DNA of 64,000 bases from Acidobacteriota bacterium (GCA_019351995.1 JABBOD010000009.1:1-64000), one strand, 5' to 3'; shown: positions 35,474 to 44,428, counted from the stretch's first letter. Numbers and translations are program-made. Notes: generated by a model not told the origin, from the sequence alone.

Positions 35474-36136
35474 ATGGCTCCCATCCGCCTCGCACTCGTC
35501 GATGACCACAAGATGCTTCTCGGGGCCCTGACGGAGTGGATCCGCAACGCAGCAGACGACATCGCGATGGTCGCGGCGGTGTCGACCTGGCCCGAGCTGC
35601 TGACGCACCCGGAGTTTCCCGTCGACGTCGTGCTTCTCGATCTCGACCTGAAGGACAACATCCCGGTTGCCCTCAAGATCTCCACGCTCAAGACCACCGG
35701 CGTGAAGGTCGTGCTGATGAGTACGTACTCCGAGCCCAACGTGGTGCGCGAGGCGCTCGCCGCCGGTGCACTCGGCTATCTGGTCAAGAGCGAGGATGCC
35801 GGCATGATCGTCGAGGCGATCCGGGCGGCCTTCCAGGGGGAGAGCTTCGTGTCCGCCGAACTGGACCTCGCTCTCAACGCGGCGGACGTCGGCGGAGCCC
35901 CCAAATTGAGTGCTCAGGAGCGTCGCGTCATGGCGCTCTACGGGGGCGGCGAGCCGGTCAAGTCGGTTGCCTACCAGTTGGGCATCTCCGAGGAGACCGC
36001 CAAGAGCTATCTCAAGCGGATCCGCGAGAAGTACCGGGTCGCCGGGATCGATGTCGGCACCAAGGTGGCGTTGCGGAGGCGAGCGATCCAGGATGGCATC
36101 CTGATCCAGGATGTCGCAGACGCCAACAACTTCTAA
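35474..36136 (+). CDS. LuxR/NarL-type response regulator
   Basis: The 220-residue protein has a receiver domain with acidic pair D10/D11, phospho-acceptor Asp56 (VVLLDLDLKD) and YLVKSED, then a LuxR-type HTH (KSVAYQLGISEETAKSYLKRIREKY). It is the presumed output of the kinase cassette. ATG 35474 follows AAAGGAGAGCCACC, a strong site. The gap to the preceding gene is 69 bp. The gene's targets are unknown. Confidence 0.93.
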   Translation: MAPIRLALVDDHKMLLGALTEWIRNAADDIAMVAAVSTWPELLTHPEFPVDVVLLDLDLKDNIPVALKISTLKTTGVKVVLMSTYSEPNVVREALAAGALGYLVKSEDAGMIVEAIRAAFQGESFVSAELDLALNAADVGGAPKLSAQERRVMALYGGGEPVKSVAYQLGISEETAKSYLKRIREKYRVAGIDVGTKVALRRRAIQDGILIQDVADANNF

Positions 36137-36178
36137 AGCCCGGAGCCGTCACGCCCCGGAGCCGTCGCGCGCCGGGCT
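36137..36178. repeat. inverted repeat at a convergent gene end
   Basis: AGCCCGG (36137-36143) and CCGGGCT (36172-36178) could pair around a loop that holds two copies of CCCGGAGCCGTC. It overlaps the 3' end of the MFS gene and lies between convergent genes. It may act as a terminator for either strand; no T-tract is seen. Confidence 0.35.
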
Positions 36179-37411
36179 CTCATGCACCCGAGCGGGCCGC
36201 ACAGCCGGCCGATGCTCGCGCCGGCTGAGCGCCGCTCCCCAGATGGCGAAGGCGACGCCCGGGACGCACAGGGCCAAACCAACCCAGGTGGGAGCGAGAT
36301 AGCCGAATCCGGATGCGATGACGGCGCCGCCCAGGAGCGCCCCGATGCTGTTGCCCATGTTGAGCGCCGAGTGGTTGACGGCCGCCGCGAGCGTCTGGCT
36401 CTCCCCCGCGACATCCATCAGACGTGTCTGGATCGCCGGCGACAGTGCCGAGGCCGAGCCGGCTACCAGGAAGAGTCCGAGGAACAGTCCCGCGGGTGTG
36501 TGGGCGCCCAGCCCGAGGATCACGAACGAGACAGCGAAGCCGCCGAAGCAGAGGAAGAGGGCGCGGATGGTGCCCCGGTCGGCCAGGTGGCCGCCGGCGA
36601 TATTCCCCACGGTCATGCCGAGGCCCGCGACGACGAGCGCGATGGGCACGAAACCGGATGCCAGCCCGGTCACCTGCGTGGCAAGCGGGGCGATGTAGCT
36701 CTGCACGGCGAAGAAGCCGCCGAAGCCCACCGCGCCGGTGAGCAATGCCACCCAGACGGCCAGGTGTCTGAATCCGCCGAGTTCCCGCGCGGCGGTGGCG
36801 TGCGGATCGCCCGGCTGGCGCGGGACGACGATCCAGATCGCGACGGCCGCAAGCGCGAAGACCACGGCGACGCACACATAGGCGGCGCGCCAGCCTGCCT
36901 GCTGACCGAGAGCGGTGATCGCGGGAACACCCACCACGTTGGCGATGGTGAGCCCGGAGAGCACGAACGCCACGCCACGCCCGCGCTTGCCCGGCCCCAT
37001 CAGGGATGCCGCAACCAGCGAGGCGATTCCGAAGTACGCGCCGTGCGGGAGGGCCGCCAGAAAGCGCGCGAGCACCAGGGTGCCGAACGTCGGAGCCACC
37101 GCCGACGCGAGCGATCCCACCGCGAAGGCGGCGACCAAGGCGAGCAGAAGTCCCTTGCGCGGCAGCCGCGCCGCGAAGACGGCGATGGTCGGGGCGCCCA
37201 CCACCACGCCCGCCGCGTAGGCGGAGATCATCGTCCCGGCCTGTGCGATGGCCTGCTGGTGAGAGCTGGCGTCGAGCTGCGGGAGCAGATCGGAGGCGAT
37301 GTTGGGCAGCAGTCCCGATGCCACGAACTCGGTCGCACCGATTCCGAAGCCGCCGAGCGCCAGAGCGAGAAGGGCGAGCCGGGTGCGCGCCGGAGAGAGT
37401 GCCGGAGTCAT
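36149..37411 (-). CDS. MFS transporter of the sugar-efflux/AraJ-like type
   Basis: The 420-residue membrane protein has 12 TMs. Motifs FGIGATEFVASGLLPNIASDL and GAPTIAVFAARLPRKGLL match the arabinose-efflux/AraJ group, which exports sugars or drugs. Substrate unknown. ATG 37411 starts the family-typical N-terminus; the longer frame to 37501 is shadow. It converges with the response-regulator gene; the C-terminal Arg/Pro-rich tail is unusual. It ends in SPARDGSGA. Confidence 0.9.
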   Translation of the reverse strand: MTPALSPARTRLALLALALGGFGIGATEFVASGLLPNIASDLLPQLDASSHQQAIAQAGTMISAYAAGVVVGAPTIAVFAARLPRKGLLLALVAAFAVGSLASAVAPTFGTLVLARFLAALPHGAYFGIASLVAASLMGPGKRGRGVAFVLSGLTIANVVGVPAITALGQQAGWRAAYVCVAVVFALAAVAIWIVVPRQPGDPHATAARELGGFRHLAVWVALLTGAVGFGGFFAVQSYIAPLATQVTGLASGFVPIALVVAGLGMTVGNIAGGHLADRGTIRALFLCFGGFAVSFVILGLGAHTPAGLFLGLFLVAGSASALSPAIQTRLMDVAGESQTLAAAVNHSALNMGNSIGALLGGAVIASGFGYLAPTWVGLALCVPGVAFAIWGAALSRREHRPAVRPARVHESPARDGSGA

Positions 37412-37436
37412 CGTTGCCGTTCGCGGCCGAGAGCGG

Positions 37437-38765
37437 TCACTTGTCACGAAGCGAGGCCACCGGCGCGAATGGCCACACGCTCGGCAGCCAGTCGGAGCCA
37501 TGGTCGATCGGGAGCTCGGACCCCTGGCGGATCAGCCGAACGACCGCCGCCACCGCCCACCCGAAGAGCACCAGGTACAGCAGATTGCGCACGCTCAGCA
37601 CCACGAGCAGAGTCGGGTTCAGGTCGAGCAGATAGCTGTAGACGTAGGGATAGAAAGCCTGCGTCGAGAGGCCGATGAGCAAGCCGAGGATCGCAGGCGA
37701 GCGGAACGACATCCCCCGCCCGGTCGCTGCCGTCGACAGACCGAACACGATCGGAACGGCAAGCCATGTCACGAACTGCGGCGAGCCGACCTTGTTGAAG
37801 ACGATCAGCGCCGTCGTGATGGCCAGCAGCAGCGGGGGAAGCAGCTCGGGGGCCGGAACCCGGCGTCGGACGGCAAGAGCACTCAATCCGAGCAACCCGG
37901 CAACGACGATGACCAGCAGCGGGGTGGCGATCGCGGCGGCGACGTTCACCCCCGGACCGTGGAGCTCATAGGTCAAGATCGTGGTGTCGTACTTCAGGTA
38001 CGTGCCGTTCCCGTTGAGGCAAGCCGCCCACATCCACGGCGTCGCGATCACGGCTTCGACCTGCAGGCCCCGACCCGCCTGCTGCGACACGAAACTGAGC
38101 AGCTGCGGCCCGCCGCCGAGGGCGACCGCGGCGATCACGACGACCACGGATGCGATCAGCGCGCCGACGAGAACCCGAACGCGGTCCTTCGAGGCGATGA
38201 GGATCGCGGCGATCAGCGCGGCGGGCCAGACCTTGATCCAGGTGGCCACTGCCAGCAGGACGCCCGCAAGGCGCGGAGCAGTCGCCAGGCAGAGCAGTCC
38301 GACAATGGCGACCGGCACGGTGATCGAATCGATGCGCGCGAGCGCAATCGGGCCGAGACACACCAGCATGCCCAACCACCACCAGGCGACATGAATGACG
38401 CGGCGATCCCGGCCGAAGGCCATGATCACGGCGAAGGCGCCCGCATCCACCAGCATGACCAGGGCGAGCCAGGTGCTCCCGTACAGCTCAGGGCCGAAGG
38501 CGTATGCGATGACCATGGGAAGCAGGGCAACGATCGGATAGACCCACGAGGTGTCGAGGCCCACCCACTGGTGGGAGGTGATGCCGTGCTGCACCCAGAA
38601 CTTGTAGACGTCGTTGACGTCGCCCATGGGAAAACCGGGAGCATAGAGGTCCCCGAATCCGATCCAGAAGTGCACGGCGACGAAGACGGCCCACAGGAAC
38701 AGCGGATTCCGTACCAGAGCGGCGAGCGCCCCTCGCTCGTCCGGGCGCGGGGAAGCATCCGTCAT
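37437..38765 (-). CDS. GT87/DUF2029-like integral membrane glycosyltransferase
   Basis: The 442-residue protein has about ten hydrophobic helices and an N-terminal extracytoplasmic loop with FGDLYAPGFPMGDVNDVYKFW. This matches the DUF2029/GT87 polyprenol-dependent mannosyltransferase type, whose members add sugars to envelope glycolipids. The donor and acceptor here are unknown. ATG 38765 overlaps the stop of nnrD as ATGA. Its C-terminal helix ends in charged residues; it is cytoplasmic-membrane bound. Confidence 0.82.
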   Translation of the reverse strand: MTDASPRPDERGALAALVRNPLFLWAVFVAVHFWIGFGDLYAPGFPMGDVNDVYKFWVQHGITSHQWVGLDTSWVYPIVALLPMVIAYAFGPELYGSTWLALVMLVDAGAFAVIMAFGRDRRVIHVAWWWLGMLVCLGPIALARIDSITVPVAIVGLLCLATAPRLAGVLLAVATWIKVWPAALIAAILIASKDRVRVLVGALIASVVVVIAAVALGGGPQLLSFVSQQAGRGLQVEAVIATPWMWAACLNGNGTYLKYDTTILTYELHGPGVNVAAAIATPLLVIVVAGLLGLSALAVRRRVPAPELLPPLLLAITTALIVFNKVGSPQFVTWLAVPIVFGLSTAATGRGMSFRSPAILGLLIGLSTQAFYPYVYSYLLDLNPTLLVVLSVRNLLYLVLFGWAVAAVVRLIRQGSELPIDHGSDWLPSVWPFAPVASLRDK

Positions 38766-39613
38766 GAGGCGAGAATATCCGGCGATGCCCGCAGCAGTGC
38801 CGCCACCACGCCAGGGAGCTGCGCCGTGAGGTCCAGGATCGTGAGCGGACCGCCGGCGCTGGCCGCCTCTGCGGCGAGTCCGTGCAGGACCGCGCCGGTC
38901 GCCGCCAGCGGTCCCAGCACGGTGGGGTCGGTCGCGAGTTGTGCGTGATGGGTCGCAAGCAGGGCGCCGAGAATGCCGGCCAGCGCGTCCCCGGCACCGG
39001 CTGTCGCCAACCACGACGGCGCCGAACGAACGCGAAGCAGCGACCCGTCGGGGGAGGCCACGTAGCTGGTGTGCCCCTTGAGCAGCACCGTCGCATCGAG
39101 ATCGGCGGCGGCTCGGCGCGCCGCGGATGCCGGATCGGCCAGGATATCCTCGACCGCCAGGGGGATCAGCCTGCTCAGCTCCCGGGCATGCGGGGTGAGC
39201 ATGACCGGCCCCGTCGCCTCCGCCCGGCGGGACATCGCCCCCCCGTCGAGAACGATCGGGACGCCATCGCGCATGGCGGTGCCGAGCAGTCCGCGCGTCG
39301 ACTCATCCAGCGTCTCGGGGTCCTGGCCCGAGCCGAGAACCCAGGCTTGAACGCGTCCGGCAACGGTCACCGCCTCGGGCCGGCGCTGCAGGACAAGCCG
39401 GGTCGGACGCCCCGCGCCCAGGTAGCGGATCATCCCCACTCCGGTGTGCGCCGCCGCCTGCACGCCGAGCACGGCGGCTCCCGGATACTGCGCCGAGCCG
39501 GTGACAAAGCCGACGACGCCGCGCGAGTATTTGTCGTCGTCCTCGGCGGGGACCGCGATCCACCTGGCCGCTTCGGAGGGCCCGAACAGGGCGGAGTCGA
39601 TCGGAGAGTCCAT
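38762..39613 (-). CDS. nnrD: ADP-dependent NAD(P)H-hydrate dehydratase
   Basis: This ribokinase-fold enzyme repairs damaged, hydrated NAD(P)H. The 283-residue protein has KYSRGVVGFVTGSAQYPGAAVLG, PVMLTPHARELSRL and the ATP/ADP-binding motif WLATAGAGDALAGI. The partner epimerase (nnrE) is not adjacent. ATG 39613 is leaderless: minus-strand TATCGT (39621-39626) lies seven bases upstream. The next gene downstream overlaps by 4 bp. Confidence 0.92.
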   Translation of the reverse strand: MDSPIDSALFGPSEAARWIAVPAEDDDKYSRGVVGFVTGSAQYPGAAVLGVQAAAHTGVGMIRYLGAGRPTRLVLQRRPEAVTVAGRVQAWVLGSGQDPETLDESTRGLLGTAMRDGVPIVLDGGAMSRRAEATGPVMLTPHARELSRLIPLAVEDILADPASAARRAAADLDATVLLKGHTSYVASPDGSLLRVRSAPSWLATAGAGDALAGILGALLATHHAQLATDPTVLGPLAATGAVLHGLAAEAASAGGPLTILDLTAQLPGVVAALLRASPDILAS

Positions 39614-39636
39614 GGTGGCAACGATAGTTTGGGCTG
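39614..39636. promoter_or_regulatory. divergent leaderless promoters with overlapping -10 elements
   Basis: The two start codons (ATG 39613 minus, ATG 39637 plus) are 23 bp apart. TATCGT on the minus strand (39621-39626) and TAGTTT on the plus strand (39625-39630) each end six or seven bases from their start codon and share two base pairs. Polymerases could not occupy both at once. Confidence 0.6.
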
Positions 39637-40254
39637 ATGAACATCAGGATCCCCGACCGCGTCGTCGTCTTCGATTACGGGGAGGTGATCTCGGTCTCGC
39701 AGAGCGAGGCCGACCGCGCCGCACTGGTCGCCATCTCGGGACTCCCGAACGACCAGTTCTGGGAGCTGTACGACCGCTACCGCGAAGATCTCGACCAGGG
39801 GCTCACACTCCCCGGCCAGTACTGGAGCATGATCGCCCACGCGGCAGGAGTGGAGTGGGGACCGGCCCACCGGCAGCGGCTGTGGGCCGCCGACATCCGA
39901 AGCTGGATCAGTGTGGAGCCCGGTACCGTCGAGCTGCTGGCGGCACTGCACGCCGGGGGAACGCGGGTCGCACTGCTCTCCAATGCGGGTTTCGACTTCT
40001 CCGACCCGTTCCGCCACTCCCCCATGGCCGAGTTCTTCGAGGCCATGTTCGTCAGCGCCGAGATGGGCCTGATCAAGCCGGATCCGGAGATTTATCGCGT
40101 CGCAGCGCGGGAGCTGGGAATCCCGCTCGACCGAATGGTGTTCATCGATAACAAGAAGATCAACGTGGATGCCGCTGTCGCCCTGGGTGTCACCGGCCAC
40201 GTGTTCACCACCGTCGCCGAGTTGCGCACCTTCCTGGAGTCCCTGTCAGAATGA
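39637..40254 (+). CDS. HAD-superfamily hydrolase-like protein
   Basis: The 205-residue protein has HAD motif I as VVFDYGEV (the second Asp of DxD replaced by Gly), motif II LLSNAG, motif III KPDPEIYRVA and motif IV FIDNKKINVDAA. Loss of the second Asp suggests a function other than a simple phosphatase, though such variants exist. ATG 39637 is leaderless. It overlaps the OYE gene by ATGA, and this pair should be co-translated. Substrate unknown. Confidence 0.88.
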   Translation: MNIRIPDRVVVFDYGEVISVSQSEADRAALVAISGLPNDQFWELYDRYREDLDQGLTLPGQYWSMIAHAAGVEWGPAHRQRLWAADIRSWISVEPGTVELLAALHAGGTRVALLSNAGFDFSDPFRHSPMAEFFEAMFVSAEMGLIKPDPEIYRVAARELGIPLDRMVFIDNKKINVDAAVALGVTGHVFTTVAELRTFLESLSE

Positions 40255-41342
40255 CCTCTCTCTTCGATCCGATCACCCTGCGCGGGCTCACCGTGCGCAA
40301 CCGGATCTGGGTTCCCCCGCTCTGCCAGTACTCGGTCACCGACCGCGACGGCGTGCCCACTCCCTGGCACCTGGCACACCTCGGCTCGTTCGCGATGGGC
40401 GGGGCGGGACTGGTGATCGCGGAAGCGACCGCGGTCGTCCCGGACGGACGGATCTCGCCCCACGACACCGGAATCTGGAACGACGAGCAGGTGGAGGGTT
40501 GGCGGCCGATCATCGACTTCCTTCACCAGCAGGGCGCCGCGGCAGGCATCCAACTGGCGCATGCGGGACGCAAGGCGTCGGTCTATCCGGAATGGGGCAC
40601 CGAGGGGCGCGGCACGATCCCGGTTGACTCCGCCGACCTCGGCGGCGGCTGGCAGACCGTCTCGGCATCCGACATCCCCTTTCCGGGCTACCTCCCACCG
40701 CGCGCGCTCGACGTGGCGGAGTTGCCTTCCCTCGTCGCGGCCTTCGTCGCGGCGGCTCGGCGCTCGCTCAGCGCTGGTTTCGACCTGATCGAGTTGCACG
40801 CGGCTCACGGGTACTTGCTGCACCAGTTCCTCTCCCCGCTGTCGAACCATCGCACGGATGCCTACGGCGGCTCGCTCGAGAACCGTGCGCGACTCCTTCT
40901 TGAGATCGTTGCGGCGGTGCGCGCCGAAATCGGCGACGGGGTGCCACTGCTCGTGCGCTTCTCCGCCACCGACTACGCGGAGAACGGCTGGGACGCCGAG
41001 CAGACCGCCGTCGTCGCGGGCTGGGCGCGCGACGCGGGCGCCGACCTGTTCGACATCTCCTCGGGGGGCCTCGTGTCGGGGGTGACGATCCCGCTCGGTC
41101 CCGGATACCAGGTTCCATTCGCCGCGCAGGTGCGCGCGTCGGCCGAGGTCGCGGTGAGCGCCGTCGGGCTCATCACCGAGGTCGCGCAGGCCGCGGCGAT
41201 CGTCTCGAGCGGGCAGGCGGATGCCGTCATGCTGGGTCGCGAGATGATGCGCGACCCGCACTTCGCGCTGCGAGCTGCCCACGAACTCGGGGTCGAGGTC
41301 GGCTACTGGCCTCCGCAGTACCTGCGTGCGCGCTGGCGCTGA
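40251..41342 (+). CDS. NADH:flavin oxidoreductase (old yellow enzyme, YqjM-like)
   Basis: The 363-residue TIM-barrel FMN enzyme has the N-terminal LFDPITLRGLTVRNRIWVPPLCQYS, active-site ELHAAHGYLLHQFLSPLSNHRTDAYGGS and LGREMMRDPHF. It reduces activated C=C bonds with NAD(P)H, usually in detoxification or redox stress. The YqjM subclass is fitting because of its short length and conserved Cys near CQYS. ATG 40251 overlaps the HAD gene stop. The next gene converges with 6 bp between stops. Confidence 0.93.
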   Translation: MTSLFDPITLRGLTVRNRIWVPPLCQYSVTDRDGVPTPWHLAHLGSFAMGGAGLVIAEATAVVPDGRISPHDTGIWNDEQVEGWRPIIDFLHQQGAAAGIQLAHAGRKASVYPEWGTEGRGTIPVDSADLGGGWQTVSASDIPFPGYLPPRALDVAELPSLVAAFVAAARRSLSAGFDLIELHAAHGYLLHQFLSPLSNHRTDAYGGSLENRARLLLEIVAAVRAEIGDGVPLLVRFSATDYAENGWDAEQTAVVAGWARDAGADLFDISSGGLVSGVTIPLGPGYQVPFAAQVRASAEVAVSAVGLITEVAQAAAIVSSGQADAVMLGREMMRDPHFALRAAHELGVEVGYWPPQYLRARWR

Positions 41343-41348
41343 GCTCGA

Positions 41349-42395
41349 TCAGCGGCGGCGACGCGTCCCGTCCTGCACCTCGCCGACCAACTCCTCGATG
41401 ATGTCTTCGAGGAACAACACGCCCTTGGTGGCACCGTTCTCATCGAACACGCGCCCGAGGTGTGAGCCTGAACGTCGCATCAACGCGAGCGCGTCTTCGA
41501 GGTCGGCGTCGTGGAAGATGGAGATCAGTTGGCGGATGCGCTTCGGCGGTACCGGCTCCGCGAACTCGGCATCGTCATCCAGGTCGATGACGTCTTTCAG
41601 ATGCAGGTAGCCGCTCGGCTCGCCGTCGTCGTCGACCAGCACGTAACGGCTGAAGCCGTGCTGCGCGACCGAGCGCTCCACGTCTTCCGGCGTCGCATCC
41701 TCGGGGAGGGTGATCAGTGTGGCCATGGGGACGAGCGAGTCCCGCACCGTCTTGGTGGTGAACTCGAAGGCATTGCTGAGCGTGCCGGTGGAGTCGGTCA
41801 GAACGCCCTCCCGTGTCGAGGTGGCGACGATGGTCGCGACCTCGTCGAAGCTGAAAGCCGAGAGCGCCTCGGTCTTCGGCTCGACACCGAACAGTCGCAC
41901 GGCCCCATTCGCGATCACGTTCAACACGACGATCACCGGCCGGAAGATCGTCGCGACGCCGACGAGAGGGGTAGCGAGCAGGAGCACCGCTCGATCCGGC
42001 ACGGAGAATGAGATGTTCTTGGGCACCATTTCGCCCAACACGACGTGCAGGAACGACACGACGATGAGCGTGATGATGAAGGCGATCGTGCCGGTCACGT
42101 CCGCGCTCCACCCGGTGAGGTGCAGCGGCCCCTCGAGCAGGTGATGGATCGCCGGCTCCGACACGTTGAGGATCAACAAGCTGGCGATGGTGATTCCCAA
42201 CTGCGTCGCAGCCAGCATCTGTGTGGCGTGTTCCATCGCGAACAGGGCGGTTTTGGCGGCGCGCGAGCCGGCTTCCGCTCGCGGTTCGATCTGCGAACGC
42301 CTCGCCGAGATGAGGCTGAACTCCGCCGCGACGAAGAAGGCGTTGACGAGCAGCAGGACGACCAGCCAGACGATTCCCCACGCGTCGCCGCTCAC
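41349..42395 (-). CDS. hemolysin-family CNNM/CorC-type membrane protein
   Basis: The 348-residue protein has a DUF21/CNNM transmembrane domain with about four helices (residues 1-150, ending in LGEMVPKNIS), then a CBS pair (VPMATLITLPEDATPEDVERSV, FVYL-type DLEDALALMRRSGSHLGRV). It lacks the C-terminal CorC_HlyC domain present in the preceding gene. Members take part in magnesium or divalent-cation efflux. The ATG at 42395 overlaps the preceding stop by 4 bp, giving a paired operon. Confidence 0.92.
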   Translation of the reverse strand: MSGDAWGIVWLVVLLLVNAFFVAAEFSLISARRSQIEPRAEAGSRAAKTALFAMEHATQMLAATQLGITIASLLILNVSEPAIHHLLEGPLHLTGWSADVTGTIAFIITLIVVSFLHVVLGEMVPKNISFSVPDRAVLLLATPLVGVATIFRPVIVVLNVIANGAVRLFGVEPKTEALSAFSFDEVATIVATSTREGVLTDSTGTLSNAFEFTTKTVRDSLVPMATLITLPEDATPEDVERSVAQHGFSRYVLVDDDGEPSGYLHLKDVIDLDDDAEFAEPVPPKRIRQLISIFHDADLEDALALMRRSGSHLGRVFDENGATKGVLFLEDIIEELVGEVQDGTRRRR

Positions 42396-43714
42396 GACGG
42401 GGTCTCCTGGGTCTCGTCATCGTGGCGCGGCGTGAAGCGGACCCGATCGATGCGGCGGCCGTCCATTCGCTCGACGCGGAAGGTGCCTGCGGGAATGATG
42501 ACGGTGTCGCCGACCGCGGCGAGGCGTCCCAGCTCGCTCATCAGGAATCCGGCGACCGTTTCGTATGGACCGTCCTCCGGCACCGAGACGTCGGCTCGCT
42601 CCCGGAGCTCGTCGGGCCGGAGCGCTCCCGGGAACGTCAGCCAGTCGCGACTGCGCACCACGTCGGCGCGGGAACGGTCGTGCTCATCCGAGACCTCGCC
42701 GATCAGCTCTTCGACGAGATCCTCGAGGGTCGCGACACCGGCGGTGCCGCCGTATTCGTCGACGACGATCGCCATCTGATAACCGCGAGCGCGGAGCTCA
42801 CCGAGCAGCGTGTCGAGCTTCATTGTCTCCGGCACACGCAAGGCGTCCGATTGCAGCGCGGAGACCGGAACGTCGGCTCGGCGCTCGCGCGGAACCCCGA
42901 CGGCCTGCTTGATGTGGACGAGTCCGACGACGTCGTCGATGTCGTCGTCGATCACCGGGAAGCGCGAATACCCGGTCCGTCGCGCGAGTTCCACGATGGC
43001 GTCGACGGTGGAAGTGCGGTCGATGCTCGCGAGGCGCGGGCGCGGCGTCATGACGTCGGCGGCGGTGTGATCGGAGAAGGCGAGCGTACGGGCGAGGAGG
43101 GTTGCGGTGTCGCGGTCGAGAGACCCTTCACTGGCGGAACGACGCAGAAGACTCCGCAGCTCCTCGGCGGTTCGCGCGGAGCTCAGCTCCTCTTTCGGCT
43201 CGATCCCGACCAATCGCAGGAGGCCGTTGGCGGTGCCGTTGAGCAACCTCACAAAGGGCTTGAAAACCGTGGTGAAGCCGATCTGGAACGGGATCACGAT
43301 CTTCGCCACCTGACGCGGGATCGCGAGGGCCAGGTTCTTGGGGACCAACTCGCCGATGATCATGCTGAGCAGCGTCGCGATGGCGATGGACACCACGGTG
43401 GCGATCGGCACGACCGCCGCCCGGGGTACCGCGAGCGCCGTCAGGAGCGGCTGCAGGAAGACGCTGAACGCGGGCTCGAGCGTGAACCCGGTGAGCAGCG
43501 TCGTCAGCGTGATACCGAGTTGCGCGCTGGAGAGGTGGGTCGATGTGCGCTTCAAGCCCGAGATCACCGGGCCGAGCATGGTCTCGCCGCGCTCCTGCCG
43601 CGCCTCGAGTTCGGAGCGTTCCAGGTTGACCAGCGTGAACTCGCTGGCCACGAAGAACCCGGTCCCGATCGTGAGCACGACCCCGATGATCAGGAAGATC
43701 CACTCGTAGCTCAT
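42392..43714 (-). CDS. hemolysin-family CNNM/CorC-type membrane protein with CorC_HlyC domain
   Basis: The 440-residue protein has the CNNM helices (FFVASEFTLVNLERSELEAR, ending in IIGELVPKNLALAIP), a CBS pair (VMTPRPRLASIDRTSTVDAIV, YSRFPVIDDDIDDVVGLVHI) and the C-terminal CorC_HlyC domain (FRVERMDGRRIDRVRF). Likely magnesium/divalent-ion transport or a membrane protein of the same group. It forms an operon with the shorter paralogue; the two may form a heterodimer, which is a guess. ATG 43714. Confidence 0.93.
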   Translation of the reverse strand: MSYEWIFLIIGVVLTIGTGFFVASEFTLVNLERSELEARQERGETMLGPVISGLKRTSTHLSSAQLGITLTTLLTGFTLEPAFSVFLQPLLTALAVPRAAVVPIATVVSIAIATLLSMIIGELVPKNLALAIPRQVAKIVIPFQIGFTTVFKPFVRLLNGTANGLLRLVGIEPKEELSSARTAEELRSLLRRSASEGSLDRDTATLLARTLAFSDHTAADVMTPRPRLASIDRTSTVDAIVELARRTGYSRFPVIDDDIDDVVGLVHIKQAVGVPRERRADVPVSALQSDALRVPETMKLDTLLGELRARGYQMAIVVDEYGGTAGVATLEDLVEELIGEVSDEHDRSRADVVRSRDWLTFPGALRPDELRERADVSVPEDGPYETVAGFLMSELGRLAAVGDTVIIPAGTFRVERMDGRRIDRVRFTPRHDDETQETPS

Positions 43715-43961
43715 CGCGCGGCACCCGCAGACGGAGGGTCATCCATGATTCGCCCGAGTATATCGATCGCGTGCGCCGTCGAACCTGGGCGACGCCCGCC
43801 CTGGCTCGCCCAGCACGAAACGCCGCACCTCCCGCGAAGCACCCTCGCGGAATCGCTTTTTCAATTCAGCCTCACATGAGGGCGAATGGGAATGCCGAAA
43901 GCGAGACACCGCCCCGCGGGGCCGCAGGCATCGTGATCTCTCGGGGACGGCGTTTCGACGT
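43715..43961. other. 247-bp intergenic region
   Basis: Between the hemolysin-family gene start and the arsR-type gene end. It holds a CCCCGCGGGG palindrome near 43911 and a run TTTTTCAATTC near 43857-43867. No coding or RNA feature is recognised. Possibly the promoter of the hemolysin operon, with no clear -10/-35 pair. Confidence 0.3.
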
Positions 43962-44393
43962 TCAGTCGCCGAGCCACTGCCAGGGATCGTTGTCTTCGGT
44001 GACTTCCGCGATCACGGGGACGGTGCTGCGCCCGCGACGACCTCGTCCGCGCGGACCGTGGGCGATGCCCGGTTGGACCTCGACGCTCACCGGATCGGCA
44101 AGAAACGGCCAGCCATACCGCGCGTCCCACAGTTCATGGAGCCGGTCGACGGCGACATCGATGTCACCGAGCGCGGCAGAGTCCAGTCGGTACATCCTGC
44201 TCGGCCCCTGCACTCGGGAAATGGCGAAGCCACTCTTCACGAGGATGCGGAGATGGTGCGAGACCGCAGAGCGGCTCACGCTGAACTCGTGGTGAACGAC
44301 ATCCGCCACCTGGCCCGCGCTGTGCTCGCCAGTCGCGAGGATTTCGATGATGCGATACCGAACGGGCTCGGCAAGCAGGGCGAAGACCTCCAT
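43962..44393 (-). CDS. ArsR/HTH-type transcriptional regulator
   Basis: The 143-residue protein starts with an ArsR-type winged helix (LLAEPVRYRIIEILATGEHSAGQVADVV, SRSAVSHHLRILVKSGFAISR). It lacks the metal-binding CxC, so a non-metal signal is likely. The C-terminus carries a basic RGRGRRGRS stretch and WQWLGD. ATG 44393 is leaderless: TATCGT (44400-44405) lies six bases upstream. It is 35 bp downstream of the guaB1 stop, in the same direction. Targets unknown. Confidence 0.87.
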   Translation of the reverse strand: MEVFALLAEPVRYRIIEILATGEHSAGQVADVVHHEFSVSRSAVSHHLRILVKSGFAISRVQGPSRMYRLDSAALGDIDVAVDRLHELWDARYGWPFLADPVSVEVQPGIAHGPRGRGRRGRSTVPVIAEVTEDNDPWQWLGD

Positions 44394-44428
44394 CGGCGCA
44401 CGATAGCGGTGCGGCCCCGCGCCACGGG

